Assembly (NCBI GenBank): GCA_015061665.1
Contig: SUWC01000001.1
Span: 99,737-136,034 of the forward strand
DNA length: 36,298 nt
Source: Lentisphaerota bacterium
Lineage (GTDB): Bacteria > Verrucomicrobiota > Kiritimatiellia > RFP12 > UBA1067
Direction: 5' to 3'
The notes under the pieces are model-generated. The model was not told where the DNA came from and searched no databases. It saw only the letters and a program-made list of their open reading frames with translations. A program made the position numbers and the translations under genes. The first letter of the stretch is position 1. Each line of letters begins with the position of its first letter. Positions 1 to 8,756 of the stretch are shown here, one piece after another.

Positions 1-1
1 G

Positions 2-781
2 ACGCGCTCCATCTGCCTCAATCCGGTGCAGGCGATGCACGGCGACCTCGGGATGGTCGCGCCGAGGGACGTCCTCGTCGCGCTTTCCTTCTCGGGCGAG
101 TCCGACGAGATACTGCGCCTGATACCGGCGATCCGCCGCCACGGCCTCAAGGTGATAGGAATGACGGGCAAGCCCCGTTCGACGCTTGCGAAGATGAGCG
201 ACATCCACCTGGAGATTCCGTGCGGGAAGGAGGCGTGCCCCTTCGGCATGGCGCCGACGAATTCGACGACGGCCACGATGGCGATGGGGGACGCGCTTGC
301 GATGGTAATGCTCGACGCGCTGAAGTTCGACGTTTCGAGCTATGCCATGAACCATCCGGCGGGCGCGATAGGAAGGGCGCTCGTACTGAAGGTCACGGAC
401 ATCATGCGCACGGGGGCGAAGCTCGCCGTGGTGAAGCCCGAGACGACGGTGATGGATTCGCTCATGGCGATGACGAAGGCGCAGGGCGGAAGCGCGGTTG
501 TCGCGGATGCAGGCGGGCGCCTTGTCGGGATATTCACGGACGGGGACTTCCGCCGGATGATGGCGGACGATGCGGGCGCGGGGGCGGACGGTCTGCTCAA
601 GTCGCCCGTGGGCGATCACATGACGCGCTCCCCGATGTTCGTGCGCGACGACGTGTTCGCGTCCGAACTGCTAAAGGTTTTCGAAAAAAAGCACATCGAC
701 GACCTTCCGGTGTGCGACGCGTCCGGCCGGGTGGTCGGGCTCGTGGACATCAACGACCTGCCAAAGATGAAGGTCCTCTAA
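2..781 (+). CDS. kdsD: Arabinose-5-phosphate isomerase KdsD, 5' end missing
   Basis: KdsD interconverts D-ribulose 5-phosphate and D-arabinose 5-phosphate, the first step of Kdo synthesis for lipopolysaccharide, in the cytoplasm. The frame is open from base 2, so the start and the first part of the SIS domain lie outside the window. Visible are the end of the SIS domain (HGDLGM, then LSFSGESDEI, then TNSTTATMAMGDALA) and the HPAGAIGR hinge. Two CBS domains follow, the first from about KVTDIMRTG and the second from about VGDHMTRSPMFV, ending at VDINDLPKMKVL. This SIS-CBS-CBS layout is diagnostic for the KdsD/GutQ family, and the gene implies an LPS-bearing outer membrane. Choosing KdsD over GutQ is inference. 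The pilus-like operon begins 30 bases downstream. Confidence 0.93.
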   Translation, partial: TRSICLNPVQAMHGDLGMVAPRDVLVALSFSGESDEILRLIPAIRRHGLKVIGMTGKPRSTLAKMSDIHLEIPCGKEACPFGMAPTNSTTATMAMGDALAMVMLDALKFDVSSYAMNHPAGAIGRALVLKVTDIMRTGAKLAVVKPETTVMDSLMAMTKAQGGSAVVADAGGRLVGIFTDGDFRRMMADDAGAGADGLLKSPVGDHMTRSPMFVRDDVFASELLKVFEKKHIDDLPVCDASGRVVGLVDINDLPKMKVL

Positions 782-811
782 AAAGGCTGATTTAAAGAAA
801 GGAACTGAAAA

Positions 812-1573
812 ATGAAGAAACTCGTTATAGCCACAATGACCGCGGTCCTGGTCGGCGCAGCGTTCGCGCAGGCGAGGGGCATCACCCGCAGGGCCGGCGC
901 CAGCGTCAGCACGAAGAGGCCCGCTGCGGCGGCAGCGGCGGAAGCAGAGGATGATGTGACGACCGGCAAGGCCGCAAAGGTCATCATTGACCAGTTCCCG
1001 AAGACGGGCCGTCCCTCGACGCTTTCCGCGCCTGCGCTCGCCGGGGCGTCGCTTCTCCCGCAGTGCTACACGAAGCCGCGCAAGTGGATCGTGCTTGAGA
1101 CGAAGTACTCGACCTTTGTCCCGTTTCAGGACCAGCTGACCTTCACGTGGCACGTCCTTCTCGAGACGAAGTCCGCGACGGAGAACAAGGGCAACAAGGA
1201 AGGCATCGCCCCGTACTCCTACTTCACGACCTCGACGACCTACTACAACATCCCGAAGGGATCGCACGCGGCGTCCGTCTGCCTGCACCCGTCCTATCTT
1301 GAGCGCTACGGCGAGCCGAAGGCCATCGGCCTTGTGATCACCAACGCCAAGGGCGAGGTCCTCGGAGGCGACTGCGAGGCTGAGGGCGGCGAGCTCAAGA
1401 ACTTCCACCATCCCAAGTCGCTTGAGTCGGCTTTCTGGAACGACCAGAAGGTCATGAACGCGACGCAGCCGAACGGCGATCCGATGATCGAGCGCCGCCA
1501 AGGCCTTGTCGACCGCTCGAAGACGATCTGGGCCCTCGTGAACCCGAACGACTACGAGTACGTCGCGCAGTAA
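812..1573 (+). CDS. Secreted protein heading the pilus-like operon (Amuc_1102-like by position)
   Basis: This 253-residue protein starts with a signal peptide (MKKLVIATMTAVLVGAAFA, cleavage near AQA) and is expected to be exported to the periplasm or surface. AAAGGA at 798-803 lies 8 bases before the ATG and fixes the start. An Ala-rich spacer (residues about 30-50) precedes a globular region rich in beta-strand-like, aromatic segments (for example WIVLETKYSTFVPF and YFTTSTTYYNIPKG). No enzymatic motif is visible. It sits directly upstream of the pilM-like gene, as Amuc_1102 does relative to Amuc_1101 in Akkermansia muciniphila. That equivalence is inferred from gene order, not from aligned sequence. 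An Ig-like domain serving the same envelope complex is possible. The gene is real; its function is unknown. Confidence 0.7.
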   Translation: MKKLVIATMTAVLVGAAFAQARGITRRAGASVSTKRPAAAAAAEAEDDVTTGKAAKVIIDQFPKTGRPSTLSAPALAGASLLPQCYTKPRKWIVLETKYSTFVPFQDQLTFTWHVLLETKSATENKGNKEGIAPYSYFTTSTTYYNIPKGSHAASVCLHPSYLERYGEPKAIGLVITNAKGEVLGGDCEAEGGELKNFHHPKSLESAFWNDQKVMNATQPNGDPMIERRQGLVDRSKTIWALVNPNDYEYVAQ

Positions 1574-1606
1574 CGCTTAAGCTGCAAAACCGAAACGGCA
1601 AAACCC

Positions 1607-3229
1607 ATGGCAAAGAAATTTCTTACACTCAACATCGGCGCAAGCGCGATCGCGCTCGCCGAGTACGAGACGAGGGGGCGCGGCCTTGCGCTCCTCAAGT
1701 ACGGCACGGCGCCGCTTTCCATGCCGCTGGACGCGGGCAACGTCGACACGATCCTCGTGCCGGCCCTGATGGAGATCGTGCGCGAGAAGGGCATCAAGCC
1801 CGGCAAGGTGGCGGTGTCGCTGTCGGGGCAGATGTCCTTCCAGCGCTTCGCCGCGATCCCGATGGCGGGGAGCGACCAGGCCAAGTTCGAGCAGATGGTC
1901 CGCTACGAGGTCGAGCAGAACATACCGTTCCCGATCGACGAGATGGTGTGCGACCGCCAGGTGCTGGGCGATACGGAGAACGGCGACAAGGCCGTGCTCA
2001 TCGTCGCGGCGAAGACCGACCAGGTCGAGTCGATAACGTCCGCCGTTGTGTCCGCCGGATTCACGCCCGAGATCGTCAGCGTGGCGCCGATCGCGCTTAC
2101 GAACGCGCTCAGGGCGGTCAAGGGCGACGAAGGCTGCGTCGTGATCCTCGACATCGGCGCGAAGACGACCTCGCTCGTCATAGCCGAGGGCGAGAAGCTC
2201 TACAACCGGTCGATCCCCGTCGCGGGCAACACGATCACTAAGGAGATTGCGCAGGCGCTTGGCTGCACCATCGAGGAGGCCGAGGGCATCAAGCGCGAAA
2301 GCGCGTACGTGTCGCTTGGCGGAGTGACGGAGGATGAAGACGAGACGCTCGACCGCATCTCCAAGGTCTGCCGCACGGTCATGACGCGCCTCAACGCGGA
2401 GATTTCGCGCTCCATCAACTTCTACCGTTCGCAGCAGGGCGGCGGCGCCCCGGTGAAGCTCTACCTCACTGGCGGCACTGCGCTTCTGCCGCAGACCGCG
2501 GAGTTCTTCGCCGATTCGCTTGGGATCGAGGTTGAGTTCTTCAACCCGTTCGAGTCGATGGCGGTAGCTCCGTCCGTCGACCAGGAGGCGCTCGGGCTCG
2601 ACGGCGCGGTGCTTTCCGCGACCGCGGGCCTTGCGTTCCAGTTCGCCGGCGCCGCGCAGGTCGCAATCAACCTCCTCCCGCCGTCGCTCGTCGACGCGCG
2701 CGCCGAGGTCAAGCGAATCCCGTTCGTCGCCGCAGGCGCGCTTGCGCTCGTGGCGGCGTCCGTCTGCGTGCTCCTCGCGGTCAACCACTCCACGTCCGTC
2801 GTCGAGACGACGACGAGCGCGATCGAGGGGACGCACAGCACGCTTCGCGTGTTCGAGGACCGTATCAAGAAGGCGCAGGAGGCCGCAGCCGCCGAGCAGG
2901 CGGAGTGCGACGAGCTGCGCGGGCTTCTCATGCGCCGCGGGCGCGTCGTCAACAAGATGCAGCTCGTGCGCATGGCGCTGAAGGACGATCTCTGGATCGA
3001 GAGCTGGGAAGGCGACAGGATCACCATCCGCGGATGGAAGGATCGCGTGGCCGACTATGTCCGCAAGGCGAAGTCCTCGGGCATGAAGGAGACCACGGCG
3101 TCCGAAATCGTCTGCGCGCGTCTTGCCGAGAAGGACCTCTTCGTCGAGTCTGCGAAGACTGAGGCGATCTCCAGGTTCGGCAAGGAGGACTGCATCGAAC
3201 AATTCGTAGTGGAGCTTAAGTTCAAATGA
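1607..3229 (+). CDS. pilM: PilM-like actin-fold protein with PilN-like membrane segment (Amuc_1101-like)
   Basis: The first 350 or so of 540 residues form a PilM/FtsA-type actin-like ATPase: an N-terminal strand (LTLNIGASAIALAEYE), a second phosphate-binding motif (LDIGAKTTSLVI, near residue 181) and an adenosine motif (LYLTGGTALLP, near 285). One hydrophobic span follows at about 371-393, then an Ala/Glu-rich coiled coil (about 400-440) and a small periplasmic domain. PilM is normally about 350 residues and cytoplasmic, with PilN separate. This looks like a PilM-PilN fusion, as in the Akkermansia family named Amuc_1101-like. It would bridge a cytoplasmic ring to the periplasmic parts of the secretin complex. 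No Shine-Dalgarno is obvious before the ATG, 33 bases after the previous stop. The stop overlaps the next start as ATGA. Confidence 0.85.
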   Translation: MAKKFLTLNIGASAIALAEYETRGRGLALLKYGTAPLSMPLDAGNVDTILVPALMEIVREKGIKPGKVAVSLSGQMSFQRFAAIPMAGSDQAKFEQMVRYEVEQNIPFPIDEMVCDRQVLGDTENGDKAVLIVAAKTDQVESITSAVVSAGFTPEIVSVAPIALTNALRAVKGDEGCVVILDIGAKTTSLVIAEGEKLYNRSIPVAGNTITKEIAQALGCTIEEAEGIKRESAYVSLGGVTEDEDETLDRISKVCRTVMTRLNAEISRSINFYRSQQGGGAPVKLYLTGGTALLPQTAEFFADSLGIEVEFFNPFESMAVAPSVDQEALGLDGAVLSATAGLAFQFAGAAQVAINLLPPSLVDARAEVKRIPFVAAGALALVAASVCVLLAVNHSTSVVETTTSAIEGTHSTLRVFEDRIKKAQEAAAAEQAECDELRGLLMRRGRVVNKMQLVRMALKDDLWIESWEGDRITIRGWKDRVADYVRKAKSSGMKETTASEIVCARLAEKDLFVESAKTEAISRFGKEDCIEQFVVELKFK

Positions 3230-4203
3230 ACAAGAACAAGATAACACTTTCCTCGATTGGGGGCGTCGCCGTTCTGGTTGCGCTCGTCGTCGGCTACCTT
3301 GCGTACGGCAAGATGACCGAGAAGTCCGAGAAAATCGAGACGCTGGACAGCATGAAGCAGCAGGTCCAGTCCATAAACAACGGCAAGATAAAGCCCGCGC
3401 AGGACTCGGTCGACGCAATCGAGGCGAACCGCAAGAAGCTCGCCTCTTGGCGCGCCGAGGCGTTCGCGACGGCTTCGCGCGGCGACATCGGGGTCGTCCC
3501 CGGGATGACGCCCGACGCCCTCAAGCAGAAGATGGTCGGCGACGCAAAGCAGATCGCCGACCTCCCCGGCACGGCGGCAGGCAAGTTCGTCAAGGCGGAC
3601 TTCGACTTCGGCTTCAAGGGGATCGTCGCCGGAAGCGAGATGCCCGCGAGCGACAAGCTCGAGCTTCTGCAGCGCCAGTGGGCGGACGTCAAGATGTTCG
3701 CCGAGACGCTTCAGGGCTGCGGTGCCGTCGAGCTGACCGAGGTCGTCGTCGAGGAGGCGAAGGTCGCCGAGCCTGAGGCGCCGGTCAAGGGCCGCAAGGG
3801 CAAGAAGGTCGTTGAGAAGAAGCCTATGGCGGCGGCCCAGGGCTACACGCTCAAGTTCCTCGCTCGTCCGTTCGCCATCGTCGGCATCCTCAACGCGTTC
3901 ACCGAGTGCGAGAGGTTCGTCGTGATGGACGACGTCTCCTACGTCCGCGCGACCGACGCGCTTGCGTCGGCCGTCGGCGGCAAGGAGAAGCCCGAGGGGG
4001 GCGCCGCGCGCCCGGCGCGCCGCGGACGCCGCGGCAGAGACGCCGCGCAGGAGAACGCCGAGGAAGGGGCTGGCAACAAGAAGGGACTTGTCGTCGACCC
4101 TGCGACGGACGTGCCGTTCACGGTTACGATGAAGATCACCGTCTATGACTTCGGCACGAAGACCGAGCAGAAGTCGGACGAGGCAAAGGAGGTGGCAGAA
4201 TGA
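3226..4203 (+). CDS. Single-span inner-membrane protein, PilO-like position (Amuc_1100-like)
   Basis: This 325-residue protein has a short cytoplasmic N-terminus, one membrane span at about residues 11-27 (GGVAVLVALVVGYLAYG), and a coiled coil from about 30 to 75. A periplasmic mixed alpha/beta domain follows. There are two low-complexity basic stretches, around 190-205 (GRKGKKVVEKK) and around 260-285 (RPARRGRRGR). The topology matches PilO/PilN-type alignment proteins of type IV pilus and type II secretion machines. In order and topology it matches Amuc_1100, the Akkermansia membrane protein known for host TLR2 signalling. The equivalence is inference from synteny and topology. The ATG overlaps the PilM stop by 4 bases and its own TGA overlaps the next ATG, so the three genes are probably translationally coupled. 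Confidence 0.7.
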   Translation: MNKNKITLSSIGGVAVLVALVVGYLAYGKMTEKSEKIETLDSMKQQVQSINNGKIKPAQDSVDAIEANRKKLASWRAEAFATASRGDIGVVPGMTPDALKQKMVGDAKQIADLPGTAAGKFVKADFDFGFKGIVAGSEMPASDKLELLQRQWADVKMFAETLQGCGAVELTEVVVEEAKVAEPEAPVKGRKGKKVVEKKPMAAAQGYTLKFLARPFAIVGILNAFTECERFVVMDDVSYVRATDALASAVGGKEKPEGGAARPARRGRRGRDAAQENAEEGAGNKKGLVVDPATDVPFTVTMKITVYDFGTKTEQKSDEAKEVAE

Positions 4204-5333
4204 TTGCTTCCGGAAACGAGAAGAACTTTTTCGAGGCGCACTGGGACTGGCTTGTCGCGGGCGTGGGGGCGGCGCTGCTTGTGGCGGCCGTCGGATTCAT
4301 GTTCGTCGCCTGTTCGGAGGACGCCGAGGATACGGCGGCCAGAACGCTTAAGGAGATCCACGGGGCGAACCGCGCCGAAACGGGCGTGGAAGCCGTTGAC
4401 ATGAAGCCCTACGCCGACGCTTCGCGCGAGGTGCTGCAGCCTCCGAAGCTCGTCGACGCCGCGGAGACCGAAGGCAGCTTCATGGGCAGCGAGAAGCGCA
4501 TATTCTGCGAGCAAGGCAATGATCCCGAGCACAAGAGCTGCGGTGCGCCCATTCCCGCGAACGTCAAGGTGTGCCCGTTCTGCCAGACAAAGCAGCCCGA
4601 GGAGCAGAAGATCGTCCGCGACAGCGACGGCGACGGCATCCCGGACGAATGGGAGGCCGCGCACGGCATGAACCCGAACGACGCGGCGGACGCGCAGGCC
4701 GACAGCGACAACGACGGATTCACGAACATCGAGGAGTACGAGGCCAAGCCCCAGACGGACCCGCAGGATCCGCAGTCGCATCCCGACTACTTCGATTCGC
4801 TCTCGCTCGTCATGCCGCTCAAGAAGACGGTCCTTCCGTTCTATCTTGAAGGCGCGACGCAGATTCCGAACAGCTGGAGGCTCACCTTCCGCTCCACCAA
4901 GAAGGGCGGGCCCGTCTTCACGGCGCGCCTTGGCGAGGAGATTGGCAAGGACATGGGCATGAAGGACGAAATCGCTACCGGATTCATCGCCAAGACGTAC
5001 ACGAAAAAGACGAAAACGGAGGCGATCAAGGGCGGCACCGGCATGTCCAGGGAGAAGGATGTTTCGGAGGCGGAAGTGTCGCGCAAGGGCGACGGAAAGC
5101 TCGTGAAGCTTGTCGTGGGCCAGCGCGAGACGCCCGTAGACGTCCAGGCGACACTGCGCTACGAGCGCGGCGAAACGAAGGAGTTTCAAGTCGTCGTAGG
5201 CTCGGAATTTGAGCTAAATGGCGAGAAATACGCGGTAATTGAGATACAGAACGAGGCTTCGAAGGGGGCCAAGGTACTGGCGAAACAGCTCGAGAGCGGC
5301 AAGGTAAAAACACTTGAAGCCCTTGAACAGTAG
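4200..5333 (+). CDS. Membrane-anchored protein with zinc ribbon and TSP3-type calcium repeats (Amuc_1099-like)
   Basis: This 377-residue protein has a membrane span at about residues 18-38. A four-cysteine ribbon (C103, C114 and the CPFC pair C125/C128) could bind zinc. Two thrombospondin type 3-like calcium loops follow: DSDGDGIPDEWE (from about 141) and DSDNDGFTNIEEYE (from about 168). The C-terminal half is beta-rich, with GETKEFQVVVGSEFELNGEKY near the end, resembling a small PilP/GspC-like domain. It lies between the Amuc_1100-like gene and the secretin gene, the position of Amuc_1099, and probably links inner membrane and secretin. A zinc ribbon on the periplasmic side is unusual, since those cysteines might otherwise form disulfides. 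Start and stop context support translational coupling to the previous gene. Confidence 0.72.
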   Translation: MIASGNEKNFFEAHWDWLVAGVGAALLVAAVGFMFVACSEDAEDTAARTLKEIHGANRAETGVEAVDMKPYADASREVLQPPKLVDAAETEGSFMGSEKRIFCEQGNDPEHKSCGAPIPANVKVCPFCQTKQPEEQKIVRDSDGDGIPDEWEAAHGMNPNDAADAQADSDNDGFTNIEEYEAKPQTDPQDPQSHPDYFDSLSLVMPLKKTVLPFYLEGATQIPNSWRLTFRSTKKGGPVFTARLGEEIGKDMGMKDEIATGFIAKTYTKKTKTEAIKGGTGMSREKDVSEAEVSRKGDGKLVKLVVGQRETPVDVQATLRYERGETKEFQVVVGSEFELNGEKYAVIEIQNEASKGAKVLAKQLESGKVKTLEALEQ

Positions 5334-5351
5334 ATAAAAAAAGGCTATAAT
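5323..5351 (+). promoter_or_regulatory. Sigma-70-type promoter for the secretin gene
   Basis: TTGAAC (5323-5328) and TATAAT (5346-5351) are separated by exactly 17 bases. Transcription would start near 5358, leaving a leader of about 26 bases that contains AAGGAG (5367-5372), 11 bases before the ATG at 5384. The -35 box lies inside the last codons of the preceding gene, so the secretin can be expressed apart from the upstream operon. This is the only promoter in the window with both a good -35 and a good -10 plus a Shine-Dalgarno leader. Confidence 0.7.
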
Positions 5352-5383
5352 GGTAATCTGAAAATCAAGGAGCATAGTCAAAT

Positions 5384-8300
5384 ATGACGCACCTCAGGAA
5401 TCTGGTCGCCGTAGGAGCGACAGCGGCGATTGTCGCACTCGGGCAGAACGTCCTCGCGCAGGACGATCTGGATGCATTGCTTAACGACCTTGAGTCGGAC
5501 ACCTCGGCACCCGCCGCGGCGGAGTCGGCGCCGGTTGTTGAAGAGCCCGCTGCCGTAGCGGAGGAACCCGCCGCCGTGGCGGAGGAACCCTCCGTTGCCG
5601 TAGCGGAAGAGCCCGCTCCTGCTGCGGAAGAACCCGTTGCCGTAGCGGAAGAGCCCGCTCCTGTTGCGGAAGAACCCGCAGTCGCAGAGGAGGAGCCCGC
5701 TCCGGCGGTTGCCCCGGCGGCGAATGAAGATGATCTTCCCCCTGTTGCGGAGCCCGAAGACCCTGTCGTTGCGCCTGTGGCCGATGCAGAGCCTCCAGCC
5801 GAGGCGGAAGATCCTGTCGTCGCTCCCGCCGCGGAGTCCGAGGATCCTGTCGTCGCGGCAGCCGAGCCGGCCGCAGCCGAGCCGGTCGCCGCTGCGGAGG
5901 ACCCTGTAGTCGGGCCCATTGCGGACGAAGAACCCGCCAAGCCCGCGAAGGCCGCTGAGTATTCCGGCCCCGATTCCGAGTTAATCGCCAACATTATCGC
6001 GACCGAAGGTCTGCGCCGCAAGGCGTTTGACGACCAGGCGAGCCGCGAGATATCCCTTGCGCGCTCCTGCCTGTCGAACGAGGACTTCGAGGAAGCCGCT
6101 CGCCACTACAATCTTGCGGCGAAGCTTCTCAACGACCGTCCTGGGACGGAGTCCTACCGCAAGGAGTGCGAAAAGGGCGTTGCCGAGGCCTATTACAGGC
6201 TTGCGCTTCAGGAAGATGCGATTGGCCGCCGCGACCGCGCAAAGGCCTGGATGGAGCGTGCGAAGAGCAAGAGGCATCCGAAGGCCCGCCGTATGCTCGA
6301 GTCGTGGAACGCCGCCGAGGATCCTGACGCCAACAAGTCAGACATCTCCGAAATCAGCCACCGCCGGAACGAGGAGTCTTACAAGGCCCTCAGGGCGAAG
6401 AACCTGAAGCGCCTGAAGCGTTCGCGCCAGCTTCTCGCTACCCGCGAGCTCGACCGCGCGCTTGACGAGTGCGAGCTTGTCCTCCTCAACGACCCATACA
6501 ATGAGGCGGCGATCCGTCTTCGCGACACGATCCAGAAGAAGCGCCGCACCATCCTCATCAAGGAGCGCCAGGCCGCTCGTGACGGCATGATCGCCGACGT
6601 CGACAAGGCGTGGAGGCCCGTCTACGCTAAGGACGTCCGCGACATCGACGACCAGAAGAGCGAGACGATGAAGAAGGACACGGGCGACGACGCTACGCAG
6701 TCCGCCGAGCAGAATGTGATCACCCGCATGAAGGAGATGCGCCTGCCGCAGATCAGCTTCAAGCCGCCGGCCACGATCATCGACGCGGTCGACTTCTTCC
6801 GCGCGGCGTCGAGGGACTTTGACCGCCCCGACATTCCGATCGAGAAGCGCGGCTTCAACTTCGTCCTCAAGACCAAGGATACCCTTACGAATTCCGCTCC
6901 TGCGGAAGAGGAGGACAACGGCGGGTTCGGCGCTGCCGACGACAGCGAAGAGGGTCAGGCCGGCGCGGCCGGAGTTCCCGTAATCCCGATGATCACCGCT
7001 AGCGACATCACCTTCTACGATGCGTTGAAGCTCGTCTGCGAAGCCGTCGACTACAAGTTCAAGGTGCAGCCCGGCCCGATCGTCATGGTCATGCACAAGG
7101 ACATGACGACGGAGGAGATGCAGACACGTACCTACCAGGTCATCGGCGCGTTCGTCGACCGCATGGGCTCTGCTTCGTCCGACCTCAAGGAGATGAAGGC
7201 CGCGGGCTTTGGCGGCGGCGGAACGCTCGGCCGCAGGGATGACGCGGAGGAGAGCCAGGAGCAGGACTGGAAGTCGTTCTTCGAGCTCCTCGGCGTGAAG
7301 TGGCCTGAAGGCTCCACGATCATGTACATCAAGACGACGGGCAAGCTCCGCGTCAAGAACACGGAGGAGAACCTCGCCGAGTTCGAGAAGGCTCTCGACG
7401 AAATGAACGGTACGCCCAAGCTCATCGAGATCGAGGCGCGCTTCGTCGAAGTCTGCCAGGAGGACCTCAACTCCCTCGGCTTCGAGTGGATCCTCAACAG
7501 CGACCTCTCGCTCAACGTCGGCAAGCACATCAGCCGCGCTCTGAACCTCAAGGGCGGCAAGTGGGGCAAGGAGTCCCGTTCGTATTCCACGAGCAGGACG
7601 TACAACGGTTCCGCCGATACCCTTGTCCAGAACGGCGGAACGCCCTCGACGGTCACCTCCGACAACTGGGTCGAAACCGTCAACAACACGGTCTCGTCCA
7701 CTCGCAACATCGGCAGCTCCGGCAGCTCCTGGTCGCGCTGGTACGGCGGCGACAGCCGCAAGTCCGTGGGCGTCAGCTCCTTCGGCGGCGCGGATGCCAC
7801 CTACCAGACCGGCATGCGCTACCTCTCGACCGACTCCAACCACATATCGGGTGAATCCAATTCGACGAACGACCAGTTCATGCGTCTGAACGCCTTCATC
7901 GGCAACGCGGACCTCTCCATGATTCTGCACATGCTCTCGCAGCGCAGCGACACGGACCTGCTCTCCGCCCCGAAGGTGCTCACCCGCTCCTCCGAGAACG
8001 CCGTAATGAAGGTCGTCACCGAGTACATCTACCCGACCGACTACGAAGTGCAGCTCCAGTCCAGCAGCTCGGGCAACAGCGGCAACAACGGCGGCAGCCA
8101 GTCCGCGATTCTCGCAGTCGTCGAGCCCCAGTCGTTCACCATGCGCGAAGTCGGCGTCATCCTTGACGTCACCCCGACGCTCATGGAGGAGGGCAACCTC
8201 ATCGAGATGCACATCAAGGCCGACGTCGTCGACGAGCCGACCTGGAAGAACTACGGCATGAAGATTCCGTTCACCGGCAACGTCGGCAGCGGAACCGTCA

Positions 8301-8752
8301 CCTTCCCCGAGCTCCCCGACATCGCGGCCGGACGTGACATCCCCGAGTCCATCATCGACACCGTGTTCAACGCCTGGTCCCGCGCCGTCGAGACGCTCGC
8401 CAGCACGCTCGGCAACCCGTCGAACAACATCACCTACTACGACGCTCCGATGGAACAGCCGTTCTTCCACGTCCGCTCCATCGACTCCAACGTGACGGTG
8501 CATCCTGGCGCAACGATCGTCATGGGCGGCCTCATCACCGAGCAGCGCAAGGCGATGGACGACAAGATCCCGTTCCTCGGAGACCTTCCTCTCATCGGTC
8601 GCCTCTTCCGCAGCCACTCCGAGCAGACGAACAAGCGCAACCTGCTTATCTTCGTCACGACTCGCCTTGTCGACGTGCGTGGTCGCGAGGTCGCGAGCCG
8701 CGAGGAGGACGACAAGACTTCAAACGTCATATCGGCAAACAACGCGGATTGA
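5384..8752 (+). CDS. Outer-membrane secretin, type IV pilus/type II secretion family (Amuc_1098-like)
   Basis: Secretins form the multimeric outer-membrane gate of type II secretion and type IV pilus machines. This 1122-residue protein has a signal peptide (about 1-26, ending NVLAQ), a long Pro/Ala/Glu-rich linker (about 35-195) and a helical TPR-like region (about 205-340). An N0/STN-like domain lies near residues 540-590 (ITASDITFYDALKLVCEAV). The C-terminal secretin core includes LLSAPKVLTR (about 859), REVGVILDVTPTL and the signature GGLITEQ with IPFLGDLPLIGRLF (about 1045-1075). A Ser/Gly/Asn-rich insert occupies about 720-830. It is larger than typical PilQ or GspD (about 650-750) because of the linker and inserts. 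No pilus ATPase, platform protein or pilin gene is nearby, as in the Akkermansia locus, so the cargo is unknown. Confidence 0.9.
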   Translation: MTHLRNLVAVGATAAIVALGQNVLAQDDLDALLNDLESDTSAPAAAESAPVVEEPAAVAEEPAAVAEEPSVAVAEEPAPAAEEPVAVAEEPAPVAEEPAVAEEEPAPAVAPAANEDDLPPVAEPEDPVVAPVADAEPPAEAEDPVVAPAAESEDPVVAAAEPAAAEPVAAAEDPVVGPIADEEPAKPAKAAEYSGPDSELIANIIATEGLRRKAFDDQASREISLARSCLSNEDFEEAARHYNLAAKLLNDRPGTESYRKECEKGVAEAYYRLALQEDAIGRRDRAKAWMERAKSKRHPKARRMLESWNAAEDPDANKSDISEISHRRNEESYKALRAKNLKRLKRSRQLLATRELDRALDECELVLLNDPYNEAAIRLRDTIQKKRRTILIKERQAARDGMIADVDKAWRPVYAKDVRDIDDQKSETMKKDTGDDATQSAEQNVITRMKEMRLPQISFKPPATIIDAVDFFRAASRDFDRPDIPIEKRGFNFVLKTKDTLTNSAPAEEEDNGGFGAADDSEEGQAGAAGVPVIPMITASDITFYDALKLVCEAVDYKFKVQPGPIVMVMHKDMTTEEMQTRTYQVIGAFVDRMGSASSDLKEMKAAGFGGGGTLGRRDDAEESQEQDWKSFFELLGVKWPEGSTIMYIKTTGKLRVKNTEENLAEFEKALDEMNGTPKLIEIEARFVEVCQEDLNSLGFEWILNSDLSLNVGKHISRALNLKGGKWGKESRSYSTSRTYNGSADTLVQNGGTPSTVTSDNWVETVNNTVSSTRNIGSSGSSWSRWYGGDSRKSVGVSSFGGADATYQTGMRYLSTDSNHISGESNSTNDQFMRLNAFIGNADLSMILHMLSQRSDTDLLSAPKVLTRSSENAVMKVVTEYIYPTDYEVQLQSSSSGNSGNNGGSQSAILAVVEPQSFTMREVGVILDVTPTLMEEGNLIEMHIKADVVDEPTWKNYGMKIPFTGNVGSGTVTFPELPDIAAGRDIPESIIDTVFNAWSRAVETLASTLGNPSNNITYYDAPMEQPFFHVRSIDSNVTVHPGATIVMGGLITEQRKAMDDKIPFLGDLPLIGRLFRSHSEQTNKRNLLIFVTTRLVDVRGREVASREEDDKTSNVISANNAD
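5531..5701 (+). repeat. Degenerate 21-bp tandem repeat encoding AVAEEPA heptads in the secretin
   Basis: About eight copies of a 21-bp unit (one with an extra codon) encode variants of the heptapeptide AVAEEPA, such as PAAEEPV and PVAEEPA, at residues 50-106. The period is a multiple of three, so copy-number change would alter linker length without breaking the frame. The segment is acidic, proline-rich and likely extended, and may span periplasm or peptidoglycan between the signal peptide and the folded domains. Confidence 0.8.
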
Positions 8753-8756
8753 CATC

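Noticed and set aside
6338-8617. Long reverse-strand open frame opposite the secretin gene
   Set aside because: No recognisable motifs and a composition typical of antisense shadows in GC-rich genes; the forward frame is an intact secretin.
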